The position numbers and the translations under genes were made by a program. DNA of 64,000 nt from Varroa destructor (lineage: Eukaryota > Arthropoda > Arachnida > Mesostigmata > Varroidae): assembly GCF_002443255.2 (NCBI RefSeq), contig NW_019211456.1, forward strand, positions 496,001 to 560,000, in the 5' to 3' direction. The notes under the pieces are model-generated. The model saw only the letters and a program-made list of their open reading frames with translations. It was not told where the DNA came from and ran no database searches. Below, piece by piece: positions 24,130-37,832 of this stretch (the first letter of the stretch is position 1; every line of letters begins with the position of its first letter).

Positions 24130-27100
24130 TCAGCTAGAAGAGTCGGTCGGTAGTGCTGGTTTAAGAGAAACGCGGGCGGTTCCTGATTTTGAGTTTTTAG
24201 ATTTTTGCTTCCAGAAGAGGACGCCGAGGACAACCATCATGAGGCTTGCCAGAACTAAACCTGCGGTCACACCCCAAGTGTTTCTCTAAAATAACAAAGT
24301 TAAGCAAAGTATTTGTACTTACTACCTGACTTGTTTAGCGTTAACATTTTTGAGATATTTTCATATGGTGAGAAAAGATTAAGTTTTCCATGTGTAAAAT
24401 ACATATTACTGTATCAATATTTTTCATACGAAATCAGAACAGGTCTAAGTTGAAAAATATGTTACTTATCGCAACAGATATTCTTAACTGGTTTTAGAGA
24501 GAGTTAAGTAATTTTTTAGCATTCTGTATATGCGCATAGAACAAAAGGTTTTGAAAATTTAAATAAGCCTAGCAAGATAAGATTACCTTTTAGGGAGATA
24601 CTTTTATTTTAAAAACTCGCAAACAAATTTAATTACTTCATATACATCCTTTTGATCTGTAACCTTAGATTTACCACAAATGGCCTGTGCATAATGTATG
24701 CTGGATGGTAGATGTGTAACAAATTAAAATAGCACGATGCATGAAACAGATGTTAGATAGGCAGATTAGATGACTATAGTCAGTCAACTAATGTTTCTTC
24801 TCCGCCCCCCCTGTAGCTACTATGAGCATAGATTTTTACTTATCTATTAATGGAGTTCGTAAGAAAGAACGATAGGTAAAATAAACATAGCTATATAAAA
24901 TAACACTGACTAAAAGCAGCTTATTATTCTATTTTCATATGATCAGATCGGCTTACCGCAGACGCCACTGCTGCGTCACGTCGTTCGTGTAGCTTTGCGC
25001 TCATCGCGTCCAAATTATCCTGCAGTCTCGGGATGTAATCCGACCAGAATATACGTTGTGACTCCTGATACGGACTTTTTTCCTCAAAATTGTCATTTGA
25101 TATCTGATCGCAGAATGACACGGCAGTAGTAAAGCAGCAGCCTTTAAGCTAGTGATACTTACAAAATAGGACTTCGCAGCTAATTGGTTCAATCGTGAAC
25201 GTCGAAGAGGGTGCGCCTTTTCATCTAGTCTACATGTAGATTAACCGAACTCAAGGTTTAGGTGTAAATTTAGAAAGTATGCGTGGTTCATTCCTAAATT
25301 GATTCCATCATCTGCACTCATTACTATGCCTCGAGCCATATATTGTAAGACCAGCGAGCGCAAGACAAAGCTGCAGATCAATCGGGCCTATTTGTAAAAC
25401 CTAATATCGATATGTGCTCTATACTGGTTCGTCGAAAGCTTGATTCTGTCAAATAAAGTGGCTGATTTTCCAACTGTGATTTTACGTAACCCCACAGAGT
25501 TGCATCGCATGGCACCTACGATTTTTTGCGATAAAATCGATTCAGTGGTCTTCAGGAAAGGCCATTGCAACAATTCTCGCTCAGCCAACATTTGCTCACA
25601 CTGGTGTCGCTGGCCTCGAGAACAAAGTAATTCGAATCGGTTAACATCGCAGCGCTAAGAAATGGCAGTTTTTTTACGCTCACTGTGGTACATGTTTTCT
25701 ATAGTATTCTTAAGGCAACTTCCTACAATTTAACTTACGCGTACCAAGACGCTCAACGTTTCGAATAGAACTAACTGATTTCAGCAGAAAACCAAGTACT
25801 TCAGGTACGGGGGAGCGTGGAGTGTAGGTGAGCATTAAAGACTGCCACTTCAACTGCTTGTTACGGAATAGTTATAACTATCACATCGAAATTAAATTTT
25901 AGATTCAAAGTTTCCGCCAGAACTGTACGTACATTTATTTAATATGTCAGTAAACTAAACAGTATGAGAACGCATGCCTGGATGGCATATGACATGACAT
26001 ACTTAGATACGCCGTACTAATGTTTTAAGGAAAATAACGATATGCGTCTCTCTATGTTCTGGGTTTTACGTCCGGTTCTCGCCATTAAATAGTCCATCAA
26101 ACAAGCGGCTGGCTGCCGGTACGAAGCGAAGTGAGTCCCTAAGATTAACATGCAAATACGCTACCCTTCAAGCTATTACGGGGACGCAACGATGTCCACT
26201 TGCGCGAATAGCAGGTACATACCTTAGTAATAAAAGCGAAGGTAGATAGCTTCGGATTATATTCGGTTAGAAAGAACGGTGAGCGAGTGGAAGTCGACAA
26301 GCTTTGCAGGTATACAGCCCATTTTCTGCGTATTTTCTGATCTTTATTTTGTGCTTTTGCGGTTCCTTCGACACCCACCAATTGAAGTAGGTCGTCCATA
26401 TAGATCGCGGATTGTTGGTTTCTTAAACTTTGTCCACTAAAAAGTTGTAGATTTTGCCTACAAATACATGCAGCTCAAGTATTACTCTCTGATTAGACCA
26501 TTTAGTCCTCAATTCTATCTTTCTGTTCTTTGAAGTGAGCAGTCAAGTGAGATCGCTACAATTAAATATGTTTGTAAATGAACGTTTTTGTCACTTTCGT
26601 ACAATCGTATTTAAGGCGTTTATACACAATATATTTATCTAAGTGTTTTACCTAGACGAAATGGAAATTGTCGCTTCCTTCATGAAAGACTGTGACGCAA
26701 TCTCAGTGCACGGCAACCCGACAAAATGAACTATGATGAGAACATACACAATTGCAAGACTGCACATTTCTGGCAACGGTAAGGATTTGTTTCGAAAACA
26801 TCAATGCCAAAAGTCACTGTGATGTTTTTACCGTATCTAAATCAAGGACGCCCACACAGCCTAAACTATGAATATATAGAGATAAATATGTTGGAACTTT
26901 CCTTACCGTAAGGCCGAACGACTCTGGTCAGAAGATTTATTACAATAAAGTAGATTTTACTTTATTGTACGAAAAGAAAGAGAAATCTATTCACAAACCT
27001 GAATGACGGTAGCTGAGGATTATTACTTCGTACGTAGATGCTTACGCCAGTACTCGACTCATTACCAGAATGCCACCGTCTAATTTTGGCTTCAGCGTGA

Positions 27101-30100
27101 AGATGAGCCAGACTGACGACTGGTGTGAAGCTCAGGTAATCCGTAAGCACTGAACACATTATGTCTGCAAATGACGTTTGATTTTCCGACACCTACATGG
27201 TCGCACAATATCATTGCGATACATGCTTTATCATATATATGCGAGCATATAATCCTATAGTGATATTAGTTATTGGCCAACATCGAACATTATGTACGGC
27301 GATAGATTAGGCGATGAGCAAACGCTCGCTGCCTTCGTTTAGTGTTATTGATGGCAGACCCAAGCGGCATCAAGGATGAATCCTTCTTTCCTTACCACCT
27401 CGTTTCATTCGCAGCTCCATATCATTACTGATGTTAAAAGCACGATTGTTCATATGGCTAGACTAGGTATGGAAGCAACAGGTTTCGTCATCTGACTTAT
27501 GCACAAACGTGCGAAAGGTCTTCGCTCCTTAAAAACAGAGAAACTCAAGAGTATAGTATATGAATCAGCTCAGAACTTTACTAAGAAAAAAACGCCAGGA
27601 AAGATCTACGTAGTCTCGTTATAGATGGTGTTGCCCACCAACGACAAGTTGCTTAGGATCAAACATAACTTGTACATAATGGTCAGATAAAATCACAAAA
27701 TACGACATATTATCTATCAGTTAAAGATAATAAAGCATAATGTTTATGCTCAGCGTGAAGATAATAATTATGTTTTTGAGTCGTAACAGAGGTGAAATTT
27801 ATTTCACAGTAGTTAGATTAAATACACGAAAGGACGTGCGGAATCACCGAACGAATTATATAATTACAAAAAGGCTTCTCTTTATCTATTGACATATCCA
27901 GTGATATGCATGGCACTGAAAAGTTCTATTTGGAAGGAAGTCAAATCTGACGGACTCCATCGAAGTCGCATTCGTAACTGAGGCCTTTTTACGACTGTGT
28001 TTACAGCCGCTTCGCAGACGACAATAATTAATTACATAGAAGCTTGTTGTCAAAAGCCAAGCTGTGCTCATCTCTACTTTCAGATAACTTCGATGGGTGC
28101 TCCCGGAAAAATTATTATCGTGATCTTACGCTAGAGTTTCGTGCCTCAGTAAAATATCAGTAACTCATAATATAGTGTTACGTTATTAATAAGCTCGTAA
28201 CGATATCATTTACCTGATGGTCCGTGTAGTTTCGGAAATACATTAACTGAACTGAAGTAGTGACTGTTTTCAGAGTGTCAACATATTCCTGATACGGCGC
28301 AAGGTACATTTCGATACGCTTGTTGAGCAATATATTTTCCTAGAAAATGTGGAACTTTTCTAAGCTCATGTTTATAGACCGGTAAACTGGTTTCGGAAAT
28401 TATACAGAATTCGAAAATTTCATAAACGTTTTAATATACCTAAACAAAAAATAGCCGGAGAAACATTCACTGCTATTCAATATCAGTAATTAATTAAGTA
28501 TTGGTTTAGTTCTAACAATTGAAAGCGTTCGAGAAAAGAACATCAATAAAAAGAAAACAAACTCAGTAGTAGCAAGTACCTGTGATCGAAGTAAAGTACT
28601 GGAGGTTCCCTCAACGGTCGCATTGGTATTCATTATACTGGAAACCGTTGGCTCAAAGGCACTATCGTAAGGTCCTGACGAGAAGGAACTATAGCGAAAA
28701 CTGCCAGCATCTTCCGCATAGCCATACACAATTGCACTGATGTTGTCAAAGGTCGCCGTCCTAATGAGAGGTGGACCGACTCTTTACGACTCGAACTTTT
28801 TCAAATAGACAGATTTCTAATATAGGCTAAAGACCATCCTCCAATGCTTCAGTAAGAGCTCAAAACTATGGACTTCACATTTGTGGACAAACAGACAAAA
28901 CATATGATTAGATTTTATTTGTACAATTTATAAGTAAATTATCGAAATTTCCTTGTTAATAGAGGTGAGAACAAAAACACTATGTTTGAGCGGGCTTACC
29001 GAGCAAGTTTTTCGGGCCAGTCGCTGAGATACGATTTCTGATTATCGTCCGTATGATTTTTGTCAGCCACAGGTCCAAAGATAAATCGAGGATGGGCACC
29101 TTTTTCCAAGAGGGTCTCTACTTTCAGATTCTGCGAATTTGTTAGTAATCGGAGTCGTGAATCTCTTATCTGCGTAAGCGGTAATTCCGTTTATCATGAC
29201 TACTGTGCAATATCCATTTCAAGTTAACTGATTAAAATCAAATTAGAACTCTCTTCAGTTGATCAAGGCAGGCTATTTATGCTGGGATTAAAGCATCAAA
29301 ATACATTTTGGATGATGGGAAATGTCAGCGCAAGACTAACACTTTACTGTTTCCAAATGTTAAACAAACGCCAAACGGACTGGCGGAATATTTCAAATTG
29401 TAAAGAGCTAGTGTGTTGTATTTATAATACACGCATCACTGAGAAGCTCGTCAGGATTCGAGAGTTAGTTAGCTTGCGCGGTACTAGCACAGTCAGTGTT
29501 CGAACTTCGGCTACAATTCACGCTTGATACAAATGTATGCTTTTTAAAAAACATCAAGCATTTTCAAGTCTACTCTTGAGAGCAGGCTTGTAGCACTGGG
29601 CTTAAGTCAACGACCGAGACAACATCTGAAAAAATCATAGCGTCTAGAAAAATGCTTCCATCGCTCTAGTCCGGGTGTTCTAGGGGACCAGCTACTTACT
29701 ATGGCAATACTATAGTGTATTTCACGGTATCGTACAGGAGTGATCGCTTAGGGGAACTACCGCAAGACATTGAACAGCTAAAATTGTTACCGAGTGGTAA
29801 CAGCTCAGAAACTCTGAACTTCATGCGTAAATTTATAGATGATCTCAGCTAAAGATTACAGATGATTCTGTCCCAAGTTGATATATGAAACATAATTATA
29901 CCCTTATTTAAAGTATTTATCGCTAACTACTAATTTCTAATTTGTCTCATCTGCTCGAGTATTGACGTACGTAATTAGGTATTCTCTTAAGTACTGCCTG
30001 TCATGTACAGATACCGACATTTCAACTAATAGAACAACGGTTCGGTATTTGATAGGCTAATTATAGAACGAGGACGAAAAATAAACACGAGATGGACATT

Positions 30101-32641
30101 TGGCTAATTCTAGCAATCGGACTCGTTTTAACAGAATTGATTAATGGGTAGCCATTGTGTAGGTCCGCTAGTACAATATGTTAGTATATGAATGCCTTAA
30201 GTCTAGGCAATAGAAATCGACATTGTTAGCCTAAAGAAATAAGGCTCAAATAGATTAACACCTAAATAATGACTTCTATTGAATAGTCACATTGATACGT
30301 AATCTAAAATGCTTACCCGTAGACATTCTATAAATTTCCTGCTGCTGGATGATGTACAGCCTACTTCGTATCCGAAATCAGCGGCGCGTTTCTTCGCGAA
30401 GTGTACATTTGCATCTGGACCAAGAGCGCTTCCTCCAGAGATAACAGCTGTCTTTAACCGTAAATGCAGAGAGAGTTCTTATGCCATTCACTATAGGGTC
30501 CGGTAATCTACTAGATACTAGGACAGCTTTGAGGTCAGGATGACTTTAAATGTAAAAGTATACTTTTAATAGTGAACAAACACTTATATCTTGTTACAAG
30601 GAGAAGGGTAATTCATAAAAGTCATGAAGGTTGTATAATCTTGAGCTCATCTTTTCCTTTAAAAAAGCTGTTAAAATCTTATATCGTTTTAGACATATTT
30701 AAATGAGAGTTCGATAACACGGTCATAAAGGAAGACAATATTCAAGAATAACTGTAATAACATTCTTGCAAAAAAAATATTTAGAACAATATAAGGGATA
30801 AATTATTTGTACTGTCTGGTATTGTCTATGACCTCCTGTTGTTTTTCCATTTAATGACGATTTTTACACAACACACCCTACCAAAATTTAAACAACTCTT
30901 CCATAGATCTCCTCTATCAAAGACCAACTCACACAGGTTTTGCCAATAACGGTAAGTACTAATTTCATTTTAACTAGCAAAATAACAAATAGCAAATTAA
31001 TAATTTTCATAAACTACAACCACGTGAAGCGAATGCTTAATTTTTCTAAAAAAAAAAAACAAAAACAATGTTTATATTATTGGTCTTGAGCACGATCATT
31101 TATCGGAATATGGGTTTACTTACCTTAATGAAGCTATTGAGGCCGTTGATAATATGAATGGAAGCTGAAATTCCTCCCGAACCAAAGCCCAATACAATGA
31201 TGCGATTCGCGTCAGCCTACAACCAGTCGTAAAAAAAAATTACGAATTATGAGTAAACATTTGAAGCGTTAACATATCATCCTATCAGAGATATTCTGGC
31301 TAATGTCCTAAAAAAGCTTTTTCATATTCAGTTTTTACCCAAAATAACAGAAAATCACGTCGTACCTTTGCTACATGTCTGAGTATTTCAATAAGTAAAA
31401 GTAAAAATAAGCTCAAGATATCACGTATAGCAATTAAGTATTCTTTTTTTTGTCAGAGTTGAACAGTTATTGTGTCAAACAGCAGTGAGTGATTTGGATG
31501 GAAGCCAAATTCAAAGATGCCTTTAATGTGCTTGCTGAGTTTTTAAGGAACTGTAAGGCCATATGTTGATCCCAGAGGCCCAGATTGGCCGGTCCTTCAT
31601 CGTCCTCAGTTGTGAGGTAGCCTAGAGCTCCAAGGCGGGAGTGTACGACAGCCAGTATACCGATACCCGAATCTTCTACCAGAAAACTGCGTTCCGGTTG
31701 TATTTTGTGAGCCACACTCTGCTTGAAGTCGAACCCTTCAATCAGAATTGCCATTGCAGCGTTGCCATCACCGAAAGTCTGAAAATATTGAGTATAAATT
31801 ACATCTATTAGCTATTTTTTAGATATACAATAGATATATAATATTACAGTATTCATGAGAGTAGGAAACATTGTTTTGTCTTTATTACAGATGGTGCATA
31901 TTGGATTCGAGCAGGTTTCGCTAGCTCATCCAATTATTTCTGGTGCGAACAACTGGTTTTAACAAACGTTTTAAAAAAGAGAATCTATCAAACTATATTG
32001 ACAGGTGAAGTTTTGAATCGATGTGTAAGGTATACTAACTAGTGGGTTTTTCTTGGGCATTAACGTCAACTTCAATTTTACTCTATATTGATATATTACG
32101 ATAATTTAATCACAATAACCACAATGAACCTGTGCACACGAACGTCTGAAAATCCCATTCGAGAAATATCCTCAAAATAGGCCTGACTACGGAGTCATAC
32201 GTTACAACTTACTATATTCGAGGGGTCATACAACCTAATTCGAGTATAGAGTCATACCTTGTTCGTAATGTAGAGATCTACACGCAGACAATCTTCAGAA
32301 CTAGTTGTTAGGTCCGTCATGTTCGTAAAAGGATCAATTTGTGCGCATGCCTTCGGCATAGTCCTAGGTGTATGGTAGTACTTTTTGATTTCATCGATGC
32401 TTAAGTTCCATGAAAATAGCTCTTCGATTGGTGCTGGCCTCGTGAAACGGAAACGTCCTACAGGCTGGCGGGCGTATGGAATACCGTAGAATGCATAGAA
32501 TCCAATGTTGTTTTCCGCTGACTTGAGTTCACTACTGTAGGAAACTTCATTGAGAATGATTGTCTTATGCTGACTAAATGAGTCGTTAATCAAGCCTAAG
32601 CTTATGATTAGCATCCAAACAAGTGAAGTCTGGGCTGCCAT
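24130..32641 (-). CDS. Neuroligin-like carboxylesterase-fold membrane protein, catalytically dead
   Basis: Exons from the 5' end: 32258-32641, 31521-31778, 31124-31216, 30317-30451, 29000-29130, 28580-28760, 28214-28339, 26999-27192, 26223-26436, 24957-25103, 24130-24285. They give 2019 bases (672 residues plus stop) with all phases matching. A hydrophobic signal peptide (LVWMLIISLGL) is followed by the esterase fold: FYGIPYARQPVGRFRF, SEDCLRV, HSRLGALGYLTTED, FGPV, and C-terminal YNP. The nucleophile elbow reads GFGSGG, with Gly where esterases have Ser, as in neuroligins. The HGDE site reads YMDD, so His is Tyr. N-glycosylation sequons are frequent (NLS, NMT, NHT, NYT, NAT, NQT). The last exon encodes one membrane helix (VTAGLVLASLMMVVLGVLF) and a tail of about 25 residues ending TDSSS. 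The fold and deadness point to cell adhesion, like neuroligin or gliotactin. The tail lacks the usual neuroligin PDZ-binding end, so a specific orthologue is not assigned. Confidence 0.88.
31217..31520 (-). other. Intron of the esterase-like gene with a possible GC donor
   Basis: No usable GT follows the exon ending ALQFLKNSASTLK. A GC donor (AAG|GCATCT) gives the in-phase join TLK-ADANRIIVLGFGSGG, with the same spacing from ALRW to the nucleophile elbow as in neuroligins. An alternative GC donor, TCA|GCAAGC, would be five codons shorter. The acceptor GGTTGTAG is good. Confidence 0.5.
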
Positions 32642-32673
32642 ACTGTCGGCCCGCTGCGGTTGGGAGGACAAAT
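32642..32673 (-). other. 5' UTR part of the first coding exon of the esterase-like gene
   Basis: On the minus strand a good acceptor (TATTTACAG) precedes 32 bases leading to the ATG at 32641-32639, so at least one upstream noncoding exon is expected. A possible donor, AAAG|GTGACA, ends at 33276 next to the GC-rich block. Confidence 0.45.
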
Positions 32674-33339
32674 CTGTAAATAAAAAAGGGAGCCGAAGTA
32701 TGTTATTGATAAGTGTAACCCATCCTGCGCCCCGAAGTAAGTATCTATGTTGATGCCGTAGGAGAGCAGCAGTTACCTACAAAGCCTACGAATGATGAAC
32801 GTAAAGGTGAATTAATGTAAGTTAAACAATTAATATACATATTATCCTACGGACAGTAATATAAAGCATTTCTTATAGTGTAAATTAAACCTGAATAATT
32901 TGTCTGAAAACTACAAAAGGCATCTGGAGCTCCGAAGAAAGAAAACAGTTTCTTCCTTAATAAATTAGTCCTAAAAGGTGCAGCCTTGAATATTCTTGAG
33001 TGCCAAAAAACAAACAGTCCTATTACATCAGACAGCGCAGTAGCAGCTCTGTGTATACTATAGTTTGTATCTATAAATGCATCCACGTACATAAAACTAA
33101 TGTTCATCTGAGGTTAGGAAAAATTTATCCGAAATCCAGGGCTATTGCAGTCTTTTAACGGACGAAACAGTGAAGGACCACCGCGCTAGCTAATCAATCA
33201 CACGTCTGAGCTCTCCAGAGGCCACAGCTCGGCACCTTGGCCTTGGGTGTTACTGTTGAGAAGTAGCCTTGTCACCTTTACTTGAAGAGAATAGGACACC
33301 GTCGCTCGTGGGCACTGGCAATACCTTTCAAGTCGACTA

Positions 33340-33540
33340 TGTTAATAATCGACGCCGCAAAGTGCCGGAGAAGGGCGAGCGCGACCGAAACGCGGAGCGG
33401 CGCGTTCATGTCGCGTTGACCGGGAGAGCTGATAACGATCGTCGATATAGTGCGGCTCTCTTGTTGGAAGCGACGCACCCAAAGACGGGCGCGGACCTGA
33501 CGCAGGCATTCTTGTCTTACGCAAGTGTTTGTCATCGGTA
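33340..33540. promoter_or_regulatory. CpG-rich patch, candidate promoter/5' UTR of the esterase-like gene
   Basis: This stretch of about 200 bases is rich in G, C and CpG (for example GCGAGCGCGACCG) inside an AT-rich neighbourhood, about 0.7-0.9 kb upstream of the esterase-like ATG. Its open frames on both strands follow from base composition and are not called as genes. Confidence 0.35.
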
Positions 33541-34363
33541 ACCATTGGATATTCGCGGAAAATGGAGGTGGATTTTTGGTTCTTCTAGTTCATTATTGCT
33601 TTGGAAGCCAATCCGTTCGATTCCCAATGTTACCCCCCAAACACTGGAAAATTCATTGTTTTTTTTCTTTTTGTCGTAGTTGCTTGTTGATTAGTTCTGA
33701 ACTGTGTTAGAAACAATCAAATTTTTGACGATTTTTTCTAACACGTAGGCGTTCTCTAGATATTTTGCTGGTGCAGACTATTGAACTCGTATTGTAGAGC
33801 TAGTATCTTGTTTCGGTGATCTGAACCCTTTCGTTAACGTTAAACGTTGGTAATTAGATTAATCGGCTTCTGGGATCCTGATTTCGGTTCTGTAGCAGGG
33901 CTACTGTACAATATCCAGTATGAGTGTATAGCGTTACTTCAATTTCTTTAAATTATACCTTGGAGGATGCCTTTGGTGCCCGCAATTAACACACAAGCTT
34001 TTTTCGAGCCTTATAAATTGGTCAAAATTCATAGACACTGCCGCTATACCTTCGATTAATCAGTTAGCCCCTAGAGAGCAAGTTACAGCCAAGGGCGACG
34101 TCGAGATAGATCATCTTTGACTTACACTCTAAAGGTGTTGCCAGCCTTTCGATCATTAGCATTGCTATTTTTGTGAATATTAGGCATCATTTATACTAAG
34201 GTCTGAAAGGAACCATAAAACAGAAGCAAATCAGATTTAAGTTAGAGTGGGATGATAGCTGTTTTAAGCATCAAAGATCTAATGCAGTACTTTCTCACCG
34301 CTATGCCAGTCTATTTACACGAGCATGGCCTGCACGTGCAACCAGTTGTTTGTTGCCGATCAC

Positions 34364-34384
34364 TATATATATATATATATATAT
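34364..34384. repeat. (TA)n microsatellite
   Basis: A run of about 21 bases of TA in the gene-poor region. Confidence 0.95.
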
Positions 34385-35990
34385 TGGGTTTTACAGGTAG
34401 CTAAACCTAGTAACCAACGAGAGTTATAATAATCATTTAGCAATGATTTTATTCTGACTTCGTCGTAGTTATACATGCGTACTCAAGAGCTTGGAGGTTA
34501 GCTTGCCTTTAGTCGAGTTCACCTTTTAAATTACTGAACATATTCATAAATGCCAAGTAATGTGACTTTATAAAGAGTCATGTTTATCAAGAAAGACATG
34601 ATAAAGAATTATAAATCAATCTCTTTATAAAGAAAAGAAGAAGATGCTTGAAGATTCGATTAGTGTTATATATGAATTGAGCTGCAGCCAACCTTTCAAC
34701 TTAATGTTAACTTTGTGCGATTGCAAATTCGCAAAAATAAGCTGTCTAAGTTTGTACGACTGCTCTTCTGCAGAAGGTACCTGCCCAGCAGATATCACCA
34801 TCGAACTACGAATTTGTTATTTGTCTTCCACTATGAGTCCACGTGTTTCGGGCAGATGCAGCAGAATGGAACACTTACGGGCTATGGTAGAGTAGCACGC
34901 TTGGAAAAGCCCGCAGTTTCTGCTATCTTTAACCATACGTCCCATACGTGTATATGTTAGCAAGCTGATCTCTTCACTGCGTTTATTTATAGGTTAAAAT
35001 AAGTCAATATTATAATACATATCTCCACTGCGCCAGGTCGGAGTCATCGCCGTCTCACCTCACGGAAGTAAAAGCACTAGATTAAGTCTAAGCCGCAACG
35101 AATGCGAAGTCTCTTATTTGCACTTTGCTGCCCGTTTCCCTCAGGTTCAAGTGACTCCTCTAGACGTGTGGCGCATATCTTTTTATCGTTTGCAATATAT
35201 CATTCCAGAGCTCTACTGTTCGCACACAATAGCCGTACGTCGCTTCTGCGGGTTCCAGGGGTGAACTTCTCTTCAGTTTTTAAAGTACATAAAGACGATG
35301 CCACTGACGAAGAACACATATAGAGTTCTTACAGAAGTAACAGAACAATACTTAACCAAGTAAGTGGTTCTTTTAGAACCGTGTTTTTAATATAAATCAA
35401 CAGTACATACATGAAGATATGAGCGCATATGCTATAAACTGCTCAGCTGCAATAGTAAGAGCTCCTGCACAAGTAGTCCTGTCTGACACAAAGCTCAGTC
35501 CTTGAATTCGCTTTTACCTCAGAGAATTCGGATTCAGTTATGAGGAAACATATTTTTAGGGCAACCGCGGGTATCCTGGCGAGCCGTTTCGGATCAGTTC
35601 TTACAACTAAACTTCTATCGACAGTGCGGTGTTCTAACTTTAGGCCGTCTGTGGCTGATTAGCATTAACACTAACAACTAGCGTCGGCTCATCTACGCAG
35701 CATGCCGTTGTAACGACGGTCGCATCAGTGCGTACTTCCTATTCAATGTTAACGACGTTATTCCATTGGGGCTCAATACAGTACTGCTACCTACGAGTTA
35801 TTAAGCTTGCCGTTTACCACACGCTGGCTGGTGCTAATGATATATTCCCTAGTGTTATACTTTGCTTATAATAAGCTTTTTGAACATTAATCACATGTCA
35901 AATACTTAAGCTACGATCAAATAGAGCTCTGCACAAGTTCTCTTCATTCTACTACTAAATTTGTAAGTAAATTTCGAAATCTGAGTATTT

Positions 35991-36031
35991 TTAACGTATT
36001 AAAACTTTTTTAAGAAGTTTTAATACGTTAA
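35991..36031. repeat. Perfect inverted repeat: 17-base arms, 7-base loop
   Basis: The arm TTAACGTATTAAAACTT pairs exactly with AAGTTTTAATACGTTAA across the loop TTTTAAG. It could form a stable hairpin in DNA or RNA. It is shorter than a usual microRNA precursor stem and no target-site duplication is evident. Confidence 0.85.
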
Positions 36032-37832
36032 TAAGTGTGTTACGCTTTTTTTAAGTTGCTTGTTTTCTAGCTTCCAATAAAGCGTAAGCTACACTATATG
36101 TGTAAGCTACTATTTCAATATCAATCGGATTAACCATATGAAAAGCTACCAAATTCAGCCATAGTGGAAGTTTTAGATTCCAAGATCAGGGACAGGTGTT
36201 ATATGCGGACATACTGTGGATAGGAGTGTTTGTTGACAAAATTAAGCACTCTAATTACCAGGCTAAATTTTAGGGCATATGTCTATAAAGATTTGAAAAG
36301 GCGTGTGCCGCTATCGAAAAACGTAGCATCTAAACTAATTACACTGGCTGATAAGCCTTGAGGTTTTTCCTTAACCCTTTCTAACCTGATAATAAATGTA
36401 AACCTTTATAGGAGTAATTATTCAGCATATGTACGTATATGTGTGCATAAACACAGACACGTGCCTTTTCTGTATTTTTTGTGTACACGACCATATCTAC
36501 TGTTAGCTTCTTTTTGGCTTTATTCTGTCATCGCGTTTTTGTTCTACACGCTTGTCTAGTACATTATTTTCCCTTTTCACCTGCATTTCACTTTTCTCCA
36601 GCACTTTATTCAATCACTTCGAATCAGCTCTTCATTTAATCCTTCCCTCTATTTCACAATTAGGAATATTTCATAATCCAAGGAGAAAAGGGGTATTTGT
36701 AAGTGGAAGTGATGCGCTAGAAGTGGGTAGTTAGAGCCAAACTGAAACTGGCCCAGTTAGTGAAACAGATTACGGTGACTGAAGTAACTATTTCCGCTTA
36801 AGCTAAACTGAAGGAGAAGATTTAGTCATTTATAGGTTTACGCTCTCTACCAGAAAAAAGAAATGCAACTCAGATCAAAACCAAACCTTGCGAATGTTTC
36901 CTGGGTTGCCTTTGAGGTTTTCATCAAAGACGCAGTCATTGAGACACCGTAGGTCCAAAACATGTGATGAGGGACTAAGCGTTTCGTTGACCACAGGATG
37001 GTACAACATAGACCGAGAGCATGTGTTGAATTCAAGTTGTCGGAGATGTTACTTTCAGCCGGCAGGTAAAAATTGTGGTAACTTCGATTCGTGAGAGAGA
37101 ACAACTTTATCGTATGGTTCATTCTACTGTGGACGGCGGCCTCAAGTCTCCCATAATCATAAGTACTGTTACTGAGTGACGAGTATTACGACACTCAAGT
37201 TTAATCAGAAATAGTGAAGGGCGAGAAAACTGGGAAGCACAGAAAGGGTCTGGTGGATTGTCGGATCAATACTGCTTCGAGTCTACGAACCAAACTGACA
37301 AGGGCCCAAAACCCTCACAACACTTCCTCTGCGCACCTTACTAGAGACCTTAGCTGTTAAACTCCATACGGTCGATAGCTACTCGATGGGCATGGTTTTT
37401 ACAAAAATTGAAGGTCGACACAGCTATTCTTCTTCCGTGAGGTGAAGGGCCATACTATTAATAGATTGGCCCAGCCTAAATGGTGCGGTGTGCCATCTGT
37501 GAACTGCGGGCGTGAGGTCCTGTTGCAGAACAGGAGAGGAAGTACTATTCTACGGAAAAAACGTTTGCGGATGGAAAAATGTGTATGAGAGCTAATTAAA
37601 GAAGGTGTGTCCGGTGAAACGCTGAGCTAACGAGTGAGTCAAAGACGCTCTATGAAATAACCTGGTTCTAAAATAAACCTCAGATATTAGGTTAGAGCAT
37701 AGGTAGTAAGGACGATTTTTTAACATAGCAGCAAAGTTGGCGCTTTACTCAAATGTTAGCAAAAAATTCATATGTATTTGCTGTCATTCTTTGCGACCCT
37801 TTGCCGTATTTCAACTGATTAATTTATCTAAG

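Noticed and set aside
33269..33545. Overlapping open frames on both strands
   Set aside because: They arise from the GC-rich, stop-poor composition; three frames are open at once and none has family or splice support.
36847..37122. Overlapping plus and minus frames suspected to be a transposase remnant
   Set aside because: No catalytic motif, terminal inverted repeat or target duplication could be identified.
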